From: Opitutia bacterium Tous-C4FEB
Lineage (GTDB): Bacteria > Verrucomicrobiota > Verrucomicrobiia > Opitutales > Opitutaceae
Reading direction: 5' to 3'
Length of the DNA: 64,000 nucleotides
NCBI GenBank assembly: GCA_002304445.1
Contig: NEVA01000005.1
Coordinates: 1-64,000, forward strand
Each line of letters begins with the position of its first letter. The stretch's first letter is position 1. Shown here piece after piece: positions 19,191-28,371 of the stretch. Below the pieces are notes generated by a model. It worked only from the letters and a program-made list of their open reading frames with translations, searched no databases and was not told where the DNA came from. Position numbers and translations under genes: made by a program.

Positions 19191-19275
19191 TCGATTCTCG
19201 ATTCTCAGATTCTCGATTCGGTCCGCGACCGCGATTCTGGGAATCGTAAATCGCGATTCAAACTACGAGAATCCC
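19191..19275. repeat. GATTC-rich short repeats before hisF
   Basis: The 99-bp gap before hisF contains repeated TCGATTCTC units (near 19191-19220), then CGATTC/GAATCG forming a 6-bp inverted repeat (near 19231-19246), and another GATTC and GAATC. It lies directly upstream of the hisF GTG. It is not CRISPR-like because spacers are absent. It may be a slippage product or a small regulatory hairpin. Confidence 0.6.
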
Positions 19276-19276
19276 C

Positions 19277-20038
19277 GTGCTCTCCCGCCGCATCATTCCC
19301 TGTCTCGACGTCAACGCTGGCCGCGTCGTCAAGGGCGTGCGTTTTCAGGCTCTGCGCGACGCAGGTGATCCCGTGCAATGCGCCAAAGCCTACGACGCGC
19401 AAGGCGCGGACGAGCTCGTGTTCCTCGACATCACCGCGTCGAGCGACGGACGCAATATCATGCACGATGTGGTGGCCGCCACCGCCGAACAATGCTTCAT
19501 GCCCCTCACCGTTGGGGGCGGCCTCCGCACCGTGGCCGACATCGAAGCCATGCTCAAATCCGGCGCCGACAAAGTCTCCCTCAACACCGCCGCGATCAAA
19601 GAGCACGAACTCATCCGCCGCGCCTCAGACCGCTTCGGTGCCCAGTGCATCGTGGTCGCGATCGACGCGAAACGTGAGCCCGATGGCAAATCATGGCGCG
19701 TCTACACCCACGGCGGCCGCAACGCCACCGACCTCGATGCCGTCGCCTGGGCCCGACAAGCCACCGAATTGGGTGCCGGCGAAATTCTCCTGACCAGCAT
19801 GGACGCCGACGGCACCCAGGCTGGCTACGACTGTGCCCTCACCCGCGCGGTCAGCGACGCGGTGACCGTCCCGGTCATCGCCAGCGGCGGCGCCGGTATC
19901 CTCTCCCATTTTTCCGACGTGATCGCCGCCGGTCGCGCCAGCGCCGTGCTCGCCGCGAGCCTTTTCCATTTCGGCACTCTGACGATCCCGCAGGTGAAAT
20001 CCTACCTCGGCGACCGCGGCGTCCCGGTGCGTCGCTAA
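19277..20038 (+). CDS. hisF: Imidazole glycerol phosphate synthase cyclase subunit
   Basis: This 253-residue (beta/alpha)8 barrel uses ammonia from HisH to convert PRFAR to imidazole glycerol phosphate and AICAR in histidine synthesis. The catalytic acids Asp11 ([15 protein letters not shown]) and Asp130 (VVAIDAKRE) are present, along with the phosphate-binding GGG and GGAG-type loops. GTG is the start. HisH and other his genes are not in the window, so the pathway genes are scattered. It is followed 25 bp later by prfC on the same strand. Confidence 0.97.
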   Translation: MLSRRIIPCLDVNAGRVVKGVRFQALRDAGDPVQCAKAYDAQGADELVFLDITASSDGRNIMHDVVAATAEQCFMPLTVGGGLRTVADIEAMLKSGADKVSLNTAAIKEHELIRRASDRFGAQCIVVAIDAKREPDGKSWRVYTHGGRNATDLDAVAWARQATELGAGEILLTSMDADGTQAGYDCALTRAVSDAVTVPVIASGGAGILSHFSDVIAAGRASAVLAASLFHFGTLTIPQVKSYLGDRGVPVRR

Positions 20039-20063
20039 GTCCAAGCCGCCACCCTCTCCCGCC

Positions 20064-21719
20064 ATGACGCCCGCACAGGAAATCGCCCGCCGTCGCACCT
20101 TTGCGATCATCTCACACCCCGACGCCGGCAAGACCACGCTCACCGAAAAATTCCTGCTTTACGGCAACGCCATTCACCTCGCCGGCGCCGTTAAGGACCG
20201 GAAAAACCAACGCGCGACCGCCTCCGACTGGATGGAACTCGAGAAGCAACGTGGCATTTCAATCAGCTCGACCGTCCTGCAATTCGATTACGCGGGATGC
20301 GCCGTAAACCTTCTCGATACTCCCGGGCACAAAGACTTTTCCGAAGACACTTACCGGGTGCTCACGGCGGTCGACGCCGCGCTCATGGTCATCGATGCCG
20401 CCAAGGGCGTAGAAACGCAGACCCGCAAGCTGTTCGAAGTCTGCCGCCGCCGCGGTGTCCCGATTTTCACGTTCATGAACAAATGCGATCGGCCCACGCG
20501 CAGCCCGATCGACCTCCTCGACGAACTCGAAAACGTTCTCGGCCTCCAAGCTTCGCCCGTCATTTGGCCGCTCGGCAACGGCCCTCAATTCCGCGGCGTT
20601 TTCGATCGCCGCACGCGCGACGTCCACCTTTTTGAGCGCGTCCCGGGTGGCAAATTCCAAGCGCCCGTCAGCGTCACCGATCTCGACGATCCCGTCGTCC
20701 GGTCGAAAATGGACGACGATACCTACCGCGACGTCCGCGACCAACTCGAGATGCTCGATGGCGCCGGCCACCCTTTCGATCTCGCCGCCGTCCAAGCCGG
20801 CAAACAGACGCCCGTGTACTTCGGCAGCGCCGTGAACAATTTCGGCATTCAACTGCTGCTCGACGGCTTCTTGAAAGACTCCGTCCCGCCCGCCCCACGC
20901 AAATCCGTTTCCGTGCCCGTTCCCGGACTTCCCCAGCCCACCGTGGCCCGCGAAGTGCCTGTCAGCGATCCGAAGTTCTCCGGCTTCATCTTCAAAATCC
21001 AAGCCAACATGGATGCGAAGCACCGCGACCGGATCGCGTTCCTCCGCGTGTGCTCGGGAAAATTCGACCGCGACATGCAGGTTTTTCACCAACGCACGGG
21101 AAAACAAGTCCGCCTCTCCTCCTCCCACAAACTCTTCGGCCGCGAACGCGAAACCGTCGACGAAGCGTGGCCCGGCGATGTCATCGGCCTCGTGGGCCAC
21201 GGCGAGTTTGGCATCGGCGACACGCTCACCAACGACCGCAGCATCACCTACGACGAAATCCCTCGCTTTCCGTCCGAGGTCTTCACCTACATCTCGAATC
21301 CCAACACCGGCGACGCCAAAAAATACCGTGCCGGCGTCGAACAACTTCTGCAAGAGGGCGTCGTCCAATCCTTCAACGCGAAAAACGCCCCGCCCGGCGC
21401 GACCCTCCTTGCTGCCGTCGGCCCGTTGCAGTTCGAAGTCGTGCAATGGCGTCTTCAGAGCGAATACAACGCCGAGTCCCGCCTCACGCCCACGCCGTGG
21501 ACCGTCCTGCGCTGGCTCAAACTCCCGCCCGACCAGATCCCGGGCCCCGGCAAGACCTTTGACTATTCGCGGCTGATCGTCGCCACCGGCGTGAGCTTCG
21601 GCACCGACAAGTTCGAGAACCCCATCGCCCTTTTCCCCAACGATTGGACGATGCGCTATTTCGTGGAAAAGAACCCCGAATTCAAACTCCTCGAAATGCC
21701 GCCCGAGCTGGTCGGCTGA
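20064..21719 (+). CDS. prfC: Peptide chain release factor 3
   Basis: This 551-residue translational GTPase recycles RF1/RF2 from the ribosome after termination. The G1 motif SHPDAGKTT, the switch region, G3 DTPGHKDF and G4 NKCDRP are present, and the sequence DRKNQRATASDWMELEKQRG is typical of RF3 rather than EF-G. The length is typical. It follows hisF closely, and no promoter is evident in the 25-bp gap. Confidence 0.97.
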   Translation: MTPAQEIARRRTFAIISHPDAGKTTLTEKFLLYGNAIHLAGAVKDRKNQRATASDWMELEKQRGISISSTVLQFDYAGCAVNLLDTPGHKDFSEDTYRVLTAVDAALMVIDAAKGVETQTRKLFEVCRRRGVPIFTFMNKCDRPTRSPIDLLDELENVLGLQASPVIWPLGNGPQFRGVFDRRTRDVHLFERVPGGKFQAPVSVTDLDDPVVRSKMDDDTYRDVRDQLEMLDGAGHPFDLAAVQAGKQTPVYFGSAVNNFGIQLLLDGFLKDSVPPAPRKSVSVPVPGLPQPTVAREVPVSDPKFSGFIFKIQANMDAKHRDRIAFLRVCSGKFDRDMQVFHQRTGKQVRLSSSHKLFGRERETVDEAWPGDVIGLVGHGEFGIGDTLTNDRSITYDEIPRFPSEVFTYISNPNTGDAKKYRAGVEQLLQEGVVQSFNAKNAPPGATLLAAVGPLQFEVVQWRLQSEYNAESRLTPTPWTVLRWLKLPPDQIPGPGKTFDYSRLIVATGVSFGTDKFENPIALFPNDWTMRYFVEKNPEFKLLEMPPELVG

Positions 21720-21780
21720 GCGCGCTCCTGCGCTCCGGCTTCGCGCTTGCGCCGAGAATCGCGCCGCGGAATGTCATCGC

Positions 21781-22404
21781 GTGAACTTCCTCCCCCGCCT
21801 GCACCCGCCGCGAGCCCTGTTGGTGTTGCTCACGATGATTGCCCTGCCGTTTTGCCGCGCGACCACGATTATCCCCCCCACGTTTTCCGAACTCGTGGCC
21901 AAAGCGGAAACGGTCGTCCTAGGTGAGGTCACCGCCATTTCAACCGAGCTCCAGACCCGCGGCTCCGAGCGCGCGATCTTCACCCGCGTCACTTTCGCCA
22001 TTCGCGAACCGGTCCTCGGCGTCCCTCCGGCGCTCCTCACTCTGGAATTTCTCGGCGGCACCGTTGGCGAACTCACGATGGACGTCGACGGCATGCCGGC
22101 CTTCGCCATCGGCCGCAGCGAGATTCTATTCGTCCAAAACAACGGCCTCCAGATCTGCCCGCTCGTCGGCATGGCCCACGGCCGCTACCGCGTCGAGCGC
22201 GACCCCGTCACCGGCGTCGACTTCATGAGGCGCGACAACGGCGCCGCCCTTACCAACGTAGCCCAAGTCTCCCTCCCGCTCACCCGCGGCACCCTCACCG
22301 ATACCTTGCAGCGCCTCGGCGGAACTGTCCCGCTCACCCCCGCCGCGTTCATCGCCGAGATCCGCGCCGAGCACGCCCGCCAACAGACCGCCGTCAGCCG
22401 CTGA
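21781..22404 (+). CDS. Small exported protein beside matrixin-like protease
   Basis: This 207-residue protein starts with GTG and has a signal peptide (basic start, hydrophobic LLVLLTMIALP, then a processing region near residue 27). The mature part begins with TTIIPPTFSELVAKAETVVLGEVT and is a compact beta-rich domain. I recognise no catalytic motif. It ends 6 bp before the start of the metalloprotease gene, so the two are co-translated. The pairing suggests a partner, chaperone or inhibitor role, which is inference. Confidence 0.87.
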   Translation: MNFLPRLHPPRALLVLLTMIALPFCRATTIIPPTFSELVAKAETVVLGEVTAISTELQTRGSERAIFTRVTFAIREPVLGVPPALLTLEFLGGTVGELTMDVDGMPAFAIGRSEILFVQNNGLQICPLVGMAHGRYRVERDPVTGVDFMRRDNGAALTNVAQVSLPLTRGTLTDTLQRLGGTVPLTPAAFIAEIRAEHARQQTAVSR

Positions 22405-22410
22405 TCTGCC

Positions 22411-24684
22411 ATGAGTCTTTTCCCGTTACCCGCCCTCCGGCCGGCGTTCCTCGCCTTCGCCTGCGCCTCCGGCCTCCACGCCTTCACCACGACTACCGGC
22501 AGCGCGGTTTGGCCCGACGGGCCCATCGTCATGAACCTCCAGCTCTCGCCCAACGCCCCGCTCAGCGACGGCCAGGCCAACTGGAACGCCGCCGCCGCCA
22601 CCCAGCTCGCCGCGTGGAACCAGCACCTCGTGCGCTCCACCTTTCTCTGGGTCACCGACTCCACCGCACCGGTCGGCAGCGGAAATCTCGCCAACAACGT
22701 CCTCTTCGCCGCCGACAATTTCGGACGGGCCTTCGGCGACAGCACGCTCGCCGTCACGACCTCGTTCCGCATCGGCACCCGCATCATCGAGGCTGATGTC
22801 ACCTTCAACACGAAGTACCGCTGGGATTCCTACCGCGGTCCGCTGCGCGTTGCGGCCGGCTTCAACGCCGAGTTTTCCCGCGTCGCTCTCCATGAGTTCG
22901 GGCATGTGCTCGGCCTCAGCCATCCCGACCAGGCCGGCCAGTTCGTCAACGCCGTCATGAACAGCACCGCCGGCGATGTCGACGGCCTGACCGACGACGA
23001 CAAGGCCGGCGCGGCCTTTCTTTATGCCGCCAACACCGGCGCCGTTGCCCCCGCGATTTTGATCCCCCTCGTCGACCAAAGCCCCGTCCGCGGCGACAGC
23101 GTCGAGTTCTCGGTCGGCGTCAGCGGCACCGCCCCGTTTTCCTACCAGTGGCGTCGAAACAACGTCGTGCAAGGCGTGAGCACCGCAAGCTTCGTACTCT
23201 CTAGCATCACGGCCGCCAGCGCCGGCATGTGGACCGTCACCGCCACCAACAGCCGCGGCTCCGCCTCGAGTTCGATGCTGCTTACCGTCACCGATGGCTT
23301 CGTCGCCCCCACCATCACGACCCAACCGGCCGCCGCCACGAGCCTCCCCGGCCGCAATGTCGTTTTCAGTGTCGCCGCCACCGGCAGTACCCCGCGTCTC
23401 TACCAATGGCGGAAAGATGGCGCCAACTACGGCAACTCCAGCGCGAGTGACACCCTGACCATCGCCGACGTGCAGGCCTCCGACGCCGGCCGCTATTCCG
23501 TGGTCGTTAGCAACAACGGCGGCACCGCCACCAGCGCCGAAGCTGTCCTGACGGTGAGCGCCAGCTCGGTAGCCCCCGCCTTCACGTCCGCCCCTACCTC
23601 CCACACCGTATCCGCCGGCAGCACCGTCGTATTCTCATCTCTCGCCGCCGGCACGCCGACGCCGACCTATCAATGGCGGAGAAACGGCACCATCATCTCC
23701 GGCGCCACATTGCCGAACCTCGTGCTTTCCCGCGCCGATCTTTCCGCAGCCGGCATCTACACCTGCACGGCGACCAACTCCGCCGGTTCCGCCACCAGCA
23801 ACTCCGCCACGCTTTCAATCGCTCCCGCCGGCACGGAACCCAGCCGACTCGACGGCTTGTCCGTCCTCACCACCCTCGTGACCGGCGAACCTTTTTTCAC
23901 GGTCGCCACCGTGATTGGCGGTGCGGGTACCGTCGGCCTAAAACCGCTGCTGGTTCGCGCCTCCGGGCCAACGCTCGGTTCGCCGTCCTTCGGCATTCCC
24001 GGCACCCTGCCGGATCCACGGCTCGAGCTCTTTTCCCCTCCAACCTCCCTCGCGACCAACGACAATTGGGGCACGCCGGCAGCCAACGTTCCCGGCATCA
24101 GCGCCGCGATTGCTTCTCGCGCCATATTCCCCTTTTTCGCCGCGAACTCGCGGGACGCCGCGGTCTACAATTCCGGCCTTCCCGCCGGTAACTATACCGT
24201 GCAGGTGGGCGACACCGGCGGCGGCTCCGGCTTAGTGTTGGCCGAAATCTACGACGCCGGCACCGGTGCATTTACTGCCACTACGCCCCGACTGGTCAGC
24301 GTCGCCGTATTGAAGGCTGTGCCGGCCGACGGTCTGGTCACGCTGGGCTTCAATATCGGCGGCACCACCGCCAAGACCGTGTTGATCCGAGCGCTCGGCC
24401 CCACGCTTGGCGCGCTGTTCAACTTACCCGACGCGATGCCGGATCCGCGAGTGGCACTGTTTGCCGCCGGGGCGACCACGCCTTTCGCGGGCAACGACAA
24501 CTGGGGCGGCGACGCCCAAATTCTCGCTGTCAATAATTTGGTGACGTTCCCGCCCGCCTCGGCTGCGAGCCGCGACGCGATCATGGTCATCACGCTCAAT
24601 CCCGGTGGCTACACCGTTGAGGCCCGACCCGTCGTCGGATCGACCGGGGGCAGCGTCTTGGCCGAAGTCTACGAGCTTCCCTAA
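22411..24684 (+). CDS. Exported matrixin-like zinc metalloprotease with Ig-like domains
   Basis: This 757-residue protein has a signal peptide (about 1-24), a catalytic domain with the zinc motif HEFGHVLGLSH (His161, His165, His171, Glu162; HExGHxxGxxH as in M10 matrixins), three Ig-like domains (about 213-470; each with a YQWRR/YQWRK strand), and a C-terminal region (about 475-757) made of two related copies of about 135 residues. Both copies carry GPTLG, DPR, NDNWG and a GG.VLAE.Y ending. No prodomain cysteine switch was noticed. It probably acts outside the cell or at its surface; the last duplicated part could be a sorting or adhesion unit. Confidence 0.92.
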   Translation: MSLFPLPALRPAFLAFACASGLHAFTTTTGSAVWPDGPIVMNLQLSPNAPLSDGQANWNAAAATQLAAWNQHLVRSTFLWVTDSTAPVGSGNLANNVLFAADNFGRAFGDSTLAVTTSFRIGTRIIEADVTFNTKYRWDSYRGPLRVAAGFNAEFSRVALHEFGHVLGLSHPDQAGQFVNAVMNSTAGDVDGLTDDDKAGAAFLYAANTGAVAPAILIPLVDQSPVRGDSVEFSVGVSGTAPFSYQWRRNNVVQGVSTASFVLSSITAASAGMWTVTATNSRGSASSSMLLTVTDGFVAPTITTQPAAATSLPGRNVVFSVAATGSTPRLYQWRKDGANYGNSSASDTLTIADVQASDAGRYSVVVSNNGGTATSAEAVLTVSASSVAPAFTSAPTSHTVSAGSTVVFSSLAAGTPTPTYQWRRNGTIISGATLPNLVLSRADLSAAGIYTCTATNSAGSATSNSATLSIAPAGTEPSRLDGLSVLTTLVTGEPFFTVATVIGGAGTVGLKPLLVRASGPTLGSPSFGIPGTLPDPRLELFSPPTSLATNDNWGTPAANVPGISAAIASRAIFPFFAANSRDAAVYNSGLPAGNYTVQVGDTGGGSGLVLAEIYDAGTGAFTATTPRLVSVAVLKAVPADGLVTLGFNIGGTTAKTVLIRALGPTLGALFNLPDAMPDPRVALFAAGATTPFAGNDNWGGDAQILAVNNLVTFPPASAASRDAIMVITLNPGGYTVEARPVVGSTGGSVLAEVYELP

Positions 24685-24750
24685 ATCCGCCCCGGCGCTT
24701 GACTCACCTTTGGCGCTCTGAACACTCCCCCTCTTCACCACACTATATCC

Positions 24751-24858
24751 ATGGGCCAACAACTGAATAAGCACATCAAACGTAAACGCCGCGCCGCCTA
24801 CAACAAGCGCCGCAAGCTCCTCGCCAAGAAGACCGGCAAGGCCAGCGCCAAGAAGTAA
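24751..24858 (+). CDS. 35-residue highly basic small protein
   Basis: This is an ATG-to-TAA gene of 36 codons between the protease and rimO genes. The product starts MGQQLNKHIKRKRRAAYNKR and ends with KASAKK. It has 10 Lys and 5 Arg among 35 residues and no acidic residue. A strong terminator begins 30 bp after its stop, which fits a real single-gene unit. Size and charge suggest an RNA- or ribosome-associated protein, similar in type to bTHX or short L-type ribosomal proteins. Homology is unproven. Its place just before rimO, which acts on S12, is suggestive. Confidence 0.75.
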   Translation: MGQQLNKHIKRKRRAAYNKRRKLLAKKTGKASAKK

Positions 24859-24888
24859 CGCCGTTTCCGGCTTCAGTTTTCCCCGACG

Positions 24889-24917
24889 AAACCGCGGCCA
24901 ACGCCGCGGTTTTTTGT
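24889..24917 (+). terminator. Rho-independent terminator after small basic gene
   Basis: AACCGCGGC and GCCGCGGTT form a near-perfect stem with a CAAC loop, followed by TTTTTT, on the plus strand. It ends the transcription unit of the 35-residue protein and lies ahead of rimO, which must then be transcribed from its own promoter. Confidence 0.85.
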
Positions 24918-24970
24918 TCGTGAAAATACCGGACGTTTCAACCGTTCTCCGTCACTTCTCCGCTCAGCCC

Positions 24971-26386
24971 ATGATCAAAGTCAGTCTCATCTCCCTCGGT
25001 TGCGCCAAAAATCTCGTCGATAGCGAGATCATGATCGGTCATCTGCACCAGGCCGGAATGGTCGTCATTCCCGAGGCGGAGAAAGCCGATGTCGTCATCG
25101 TCAACACGTGCTCGTTTATCGACTCCTCAAAGGAGGAATCCATCGGCCACATTTTGGAGGTCCACCAGAACCGCGGCATGAAGAAGCGCCGCAAAGAGCA
25201 GAAACTTATCGTCGCCGGCTGCATGTCCCAGCGGTTCTCCAAGGATTTATCCTCGTCGCTGAACGACGAAGTCGACGCCTTCATCGGCCTCGATCAGGTC
25301 ACCAAGGTCGCCCCAATCATCGAAGGTCTTTTCGCCAAGGAACGCGCCGCCGTCCATGTTGCGGAGAACTTCGTCACAGCCCGTTCGACTTACATCCCGG
25401 ACTTCAATACCCCTCGTTTTCGACTCACTCCGAAACACACCGCCTACGTCAAGATCGCCGAGGGCTGCAACCATCCCTGCACTTTCTGCATCATCCCGCA
25501 GATCCGGGGCCGCCATCGCAGTCGCACCGTCGAGAGCGTCGTCGCCGAGGCGCGGCAGCTCGTAAAAGAAGGCGTGAAAGAACTCAATCTGATTTCCCAG
25601 GACACGACCTTCTTCGGCATGGACACGTGGGAGCAGCGTCCCAATCCGCGCACGCCCGTGGACTCCAGCCGCGGCACCGCACTGACGACGCTCCTGCGCC
25701 AACTCAACGCCATCGAGGGCGACTTCTGGATTCGCCTGCTCTACACGCACCCCGCGCATTGGAGCGACGAGCTCATCCAAACCATCGCCGAGTGCCCGAA
25801 AGTCGCCCGCTACATCGACATTCCCCTCCAGCACATCTCCGACAACATGCTCGGTGCCATGCAGCGCGAGACCAGCGGCGACTATATCCGCGGCCTCATC
25901 AAGCGCATCCGCGCCGGCATTCCCGGCATCGCGGTGCGCACCACGTTTATTGTCGGCTTTCCCGGTGAAACCGAGGCCGACATCGCCGAACTCGAGACGT
26001 TTATCCGCGAAACCAAATTCGAACGCCTCGGCGTTTTCCGGTATTCGCAAGAGGAAGGCACGCGTGGCGCCAAGATGGAGAACCAAATTCCCGCCAAAAC
26101 CAAAGAGGCCCGTTGGCACCGTCTGATGAGGCTTCAGCAAGCCATCGCCGCCGAGGTCAGCAAGAGTCGCGTGGGCGACACGATCAAAGTGCTCGTAGAA
26201 GAAGTCGGAGTCGCCCGCGGCGATGCCGACGCGCCCGACATCGATGGTCGCGTTTACGTGCCGCGAGAATTGCCCGTGGGCGATTTCGCCGAGGTCAAGA
26301 TCACCGGCTTTCAGGACTACGATTTGCTGGCGCTCCCGGCCGGCGAAAAGCCCGCGTCCTTCAAGGTTCCCAAGCAGGCCCAGTGA
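24971..26386 (+). CDS. rimO: Ribosomal protein S12 methylthiotransferase
   Basis: This radical SAM enzyme methylthiolates an Asp of ribosomal protein S12. Starting at ATG 24971 (an in-frame start further upstream would lie in the terminator) it has 471 residues: a UPF0004 domain with Cys11, Cys47 and Cys84 for one cluster, the radical SAM motif CNHPCTFC (Cys166, Cys170, Cys173), a TIM-barrel and a C-terminal TRAM domain. The N-terminus SLISLGCAKNLVDSE is characteristic of RimO rather than MiaB. It is followed at 3 bp by a lipoprotein gene. Confidence 0.96.
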   Translation: MIKVSLISLGCAKNLVDSEIMIGHLHQAGMVVIPEAEKADVVIVNTCSFIDSSKEESIGHILEVHQNRGMKKRRKEQKLIVAGCMSQRFSKDLSSSLNDEVDAFIGLDQVTKVAPIIEGLFAKERAAVHVAENFVTARSTYIPDFNTPRFRLTPKHTAYVKIAEGCNHPCTFCIIPQIRGRHRSRTVESVVAEARQLVKEGVKELNLISQDTTFFGMDTWEQRPNPRTPVDSSRGTALTTLLRQLNAIEGDFWIRLLYTHPAHWSDELIQTIAECPKVARYIDIPLQHISDNMLGAMQRETSGDYIRGLIKRIRAGIPGIAVRTTFIVGFPGETEADIAELETFIRETKFERLGVFRYSQEEGTRGAKMENQIPAKTKEARWHRLMRLQQAIAAEVSKSRVGDTIKVLVEEVGVARGDADAPDIDGRVYVPRELPVGDFAEVKITGFQDYDLLALPAGEKPASFKVPKQAQ

Positions 26387-26389
26387 GTT

Positions 26390-26890
26390 GTGATCACGGC
26401 TCGCCAGCTCCGCGCTTTGGCCGCGTGTGCAGCGCTCTGCTTCTTTGCCGGCTGCCAAAAAGCTCCGCTGGACGAAAAAGTCACCGCCCGCGATGACTTC
26501 ATTTTTTCGCTTTGGTTGGGCAAGCAGGGCAGCGGCTTGCTCCCCGAGGATCGGGCCGACCTGCAAGATGCCATCAAGCACCTGAAGCTCGCCCTCATGA
26601 CGAGCAGTCCCGGCCTCTCTTCAAAGCAACTCGCCGATCTGCTTTACGCGCAAATCTCCGGGCGTACCGTCCGGGAAATTGTTTCGGTGAGTCTCACGCT
26701 GCAGCACGACCGTCTCGCCTCCGAAATTGCCGCATTGGTGGATCGCGAGCGCCGCTACGCCGAGATCGACCCTTCCAAGCTGGGCCTCGACGCGGCCGAG
26801 TTTCTTGAGGGATTCAAAGAACGCATGGCCAAACGCCGCGCCGAGATAGAACGGCTCGAGGCCCGCCGCGTTCAAATCGTGACGCGCTGA
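26390..26890 (+). CDS. Small lipoprotein
   Basis: This 166-residue protein starts with GTG and has a lipobox CFFAGC with Cys22 as the predicted lipidation site. The mature region is helical, with many charged residues and a coiled-coil-like C-terminus (MAKRRAEIERLEAR). No enzymatic motif was found. It lies 3 bp after rimO and converges with mpl, leaving only 6 bp between stops. The function is unknown. Confidence 0.83.
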   Translation: MITARQLRALAACAALCFFAGCQKAPLDEKVTARDDFIFSLWLGKQGSGLLPEDRADLQDAIKHLKLALMTSSPGLSSKQLADLLYAQISGRTVREIVSVSLTLQHDRLASEIAALVDRERRYAEIDPSKLGLDAAEFLEGFKERMAKRRAEIERLEARRVQIVTR

Positions 26891-26896
26891 TAACGC

Positions 26897-28327
26897 TCAC
26901 GCCCGGGCCGCGGTCACGTAGCGTCCGATGATCCCGTCAAACGATCCGTTGCTAAAAAAGGCGACCACCCTCGGTCCTGAGACCGGCAACGTATCGGCCG
27001 TCAGCAGCGTCAACAGCGCCGGGTTGCTGGCGGCGGTGCGCGCGGTCAGTCCCTGCGCTTCCAAGTGTTGCACGACCGCTTCTGGGTCGAAGCGCTCTTC
27101 TGGTTTCAGTTTCTCGGGCCGGTCCACGACGCCGAGATAAACTTCGTCGGCCAATGCGAGAGCCCGGGTGAAGCCGGCTTCCATCGCCTTTGTTCGTGCC
27201 GTATTGCTGCGCGGCTCAAACACCGCCGTCAGTTTCGCGCCCGGATAACGCGCCCGGAACGACTGCAACGTTTCCGCCAAAGCCGTCGGGTGATGCCCGA
27301 AATCTTCGATCACCGTCAGCGCCGGCGTGCTTAGCAAAATCTCCTGCCGTCGTTTTACCCCGCGGAATTTTCCAAGCGCATCGAGCGCGAGTCCGGTGGG
27401 ATTCGGTTCCGCCCCCGGCGCCAACAACGCCAGACCAACCGCCGTCGCGGCCATCGCGGCATTGCGGGCGTTAAACAGGCCCGGCTGCGACCACGTCACC
27501 TCTGTCCAAGGCGTCCCCCGCCAGACGAGACCGAAACGCACGCCCTTCGCACTTTCGGCGAAGTCCACGATTCGCACATCATTTTTTTCACCCACGCCCA
27601 CACGCACCACCCGCGTCCAGGCCAGCGTCCCGAGCGCGGCAATGTTCAGGTCGTCCCCATTGATCACCACATAGCCAGTGCGCGGCACGATCCGCGTCAG
27701 GTGCAAGAAGGTCCGCTGCACGTCGGCCAAATCGCGAAAAATATCCGCATGATCGAACTCCAGATTATTGATCACCGCGATGTGCGGCGCGTAGTGGATG
27801 AACTTGCTGCGCTTGTCGAAAAACGCGCTGTCGTATTCGTCGCCCTCGATCACAAACGGATCTCCCGTCGCGCCCAAATGGTTCCCCACCGGCGGATCTT
27901 GCGGCACGCCGCCGATCAGAAAGCCCGGATCACGCCCCATGGCCCGCAGCAAAAACGCCGCCAGCGCCGTCGTGGTGGTCTTCCCGTGCGTGCCGGCGAT
28001 CACGATATTCTTGCGCCCCTTGAGCACAAAATCCGCCAGCAACGCCGGTAACGAGGTAAACGCCAAAGCCCGCGTATCCAGCAGCCACTCGACCTCCGCG
28101 TTGCCCCGCGACATCGCGTTCCCGATGACCACCAGGTCGGGGGCCAACTTGGCCAATCGCACCGCGTCATAACCCTCGTGCAACGCAATCCCCGCCTCCG
28201 CGAGCACCGTGCTCATCGGCGGATAGACGGCCGTGTCGGACCCGCTCACTTCGTGCCCCGCCGCGCGCGCCAGCAACGCCGCGTTGCCCATCGCCGTTCC
28301 GCAAATGCCCATAAAGTAAATCCGCAT
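26897..28327 (-). CDS. mpl: UDP-N-acetylmuramate:L-Ala-gamma-D-Glu-meso-DAP ligase
   Basis: This cytoplasmic murein-recycling ligase joins recovered tripeptide to UDP-MurNAc using ATP. Starting at ATG 28327 gives 476 residues: an N-terminal Rossmann-like nucleotide domain with MGICGTAMGN, the ATP-binding P-loop AGTHGKTTTT (about 111-120), a central Mur ligase domain with EGDEYDSAFFDKRSKF, and a C-terminal domain. The DEYD...KF pattern and the start distinguish Mpl from MurC. It diverges from the TonB receptor gene (44 bp between starts). Confidence 0.94.
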   Translation of the reverse strand: MRIYFMGICGTAMGNAALLARAAGHEVSGSDTAVYPPMSTVLAEAGIALHEGYDAVRLAKLAPDLVVIGNAMSRGNAEVEWLLDTRALAFTSLPALLADFVLKGRKNIVIAGTHGKTTTTALAAFLLRAMGRDPGFLIGGVPQDPPVGNHLGATGDPFVIEGDEYDSAFFDKRSKFIHYAPHIAVINNLEFDHADIFRDLADVQRTFLHLTRIVPRTGYVVINGDDLNIAALGTLAWTRVVRVGVGEKNDVRIVDFAESAKGVRFGLVWRGTPWTEVTWSQPGLFNARNAAMAATAVGLALLAPGAEPNPTGLALDALGKFRGVKRRQEILLSTPALTVIEDFGHHPTALAETLQSFRARYPGAKLTAVFEPRSNTARTKAMEAGFTRALALADEVYLGVVDRPEKLKPEERFDPEAVVQHLEAQGLTARTAASNPALLTLLTADTLPVSGPRVVAFFSNGSFDGIIGRYVTAARA

Positions 28328-28371
28328 GGGAGTTTTGTTGACCGCCTCTCCGGCAGAATCCACCCGAATCT

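Noticed and set aside
19191-19275. CRISPR-like repeat array
   Set aside because: The units are very short, have no spacers and no cas genes nearby. They are listed as simple repeats instead.
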